Shown here: positions 6,231 through 6,272 of the stretch, one piece after another | How the letters are laid out: each line of letters begins with the position of its first letter | Numbering within the stretch: the first letter of the stretch is position 1 | Origin: an uncultured beta proteobacterium | Lineage (GTDB): Bacteria > Pseudomonadota > Gammaproteobacteria > Burkholderiales > Burkholderiaceae | DNA: 6,272 bases | NCBI GenBank assembly: GCA_903845455.1 | Contig: CAIMXN010000106.1 | Span: 1-6,272, forward strand | Direction: 5' to 3' | The notes under the pieces: generated by a model | Told to the model about the DNA's origin: nothing | The model's database searches: none | What the model saw: the letters and a program-made list of their open reading frames with translations, nothing else | Made by a program: the position numbers and the translations under genes

Positions 6231-6262
6231 CCTTTTTTATTTTTAACCTCACCTTCAATACT

Positions 6263-6268
6263 TAGGAG
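6263..6268 (+). promoter_or_regulatory. Ribosome binding site of the next gene (expected atpE)
   Basis: TAGGAG lies 4 nt before the window edge, and 6231-6272 contains no open gene or hairpin. This is the spacing expected for a start codon at or just beyond position 6273. In the conserved operon order the next gene is atpE (subunit c); that identity is inference because no coding sequence is visible. Confidence 0.6.
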
Positions 6269-6272
6269 TAAA

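Noticed and set aside
6231..6250. T-rich stretch after atpB as a possible terminator
   Set aside because: There is no GC-rich hairpin before the T-run, and a ribosome binding site follows at once, which fits an intra-operon gap before atpE.

Overview
The window looks like an origin-proximal chromosomal segment of a betaproteobacterium. The gene order (mnmG/gidA, rsmG/gidB, parA/soj, parB/spo0J, atpI, atpB) is the conserved gid-par-atp block of beta- and gammaproteobacteria. The protein sequences read as Burkholderiales. Base composition is moderate (mid-40s % GC by eye), which would suit a streamlined freshwater lineage such as Polynucleobacter. That genus assignment is inference, not something the sequence proves.

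Layout: positions 1-323 hold, on the minus strand, the first 107 codons of an acyl-CoA dehydrogenase family gene that runs off the left edge. A 207-bp intergenic region (324-530) separates it from the rightward genes. It is AT-rich in its second half and carries a perfect 16-bp parS palindrome (476-491) inside a perfect 20-bp palindrome, a plausible promoter whose -35 lies in the parS, an exact IHF-consensus match and a one-mismatch DnaA box. From 531 onward all genes point right and are tightly packed: mnmG (531-2450), rsmG (2447-3124, 4-bp overlap), parA (3133-3903), parB (3928-4824), atpI (4835-5305) and atpB (5340-6230). The window ends on a ribosome binding site that should belong to atpE.

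How the genes relate: MnmG modifies the tRNA wobble uridine and RsmG methylates 16S rRNA, so the first two genes serve translation. ParA and ParB form the chromosome segregation machine that acts on parS. Two perfect parS sites lie in the window, one in the mnmG promoter region and one inside the mnmG coding sequence, so ParB is encoded about 2-3 kb from two of its own loading sites. AtpI and AtpB begin the F1Fo ATP synthase operon.

I found no evidence of an undescribed system, mobile element, CRISPR array or RNA gene. The observations most worth following up are the paired parS sites, the overlap of one with the likely mnmG promoter (possible ParB autoregulation), and the constraint that the other places on the MnmG protein (residues VSRET).
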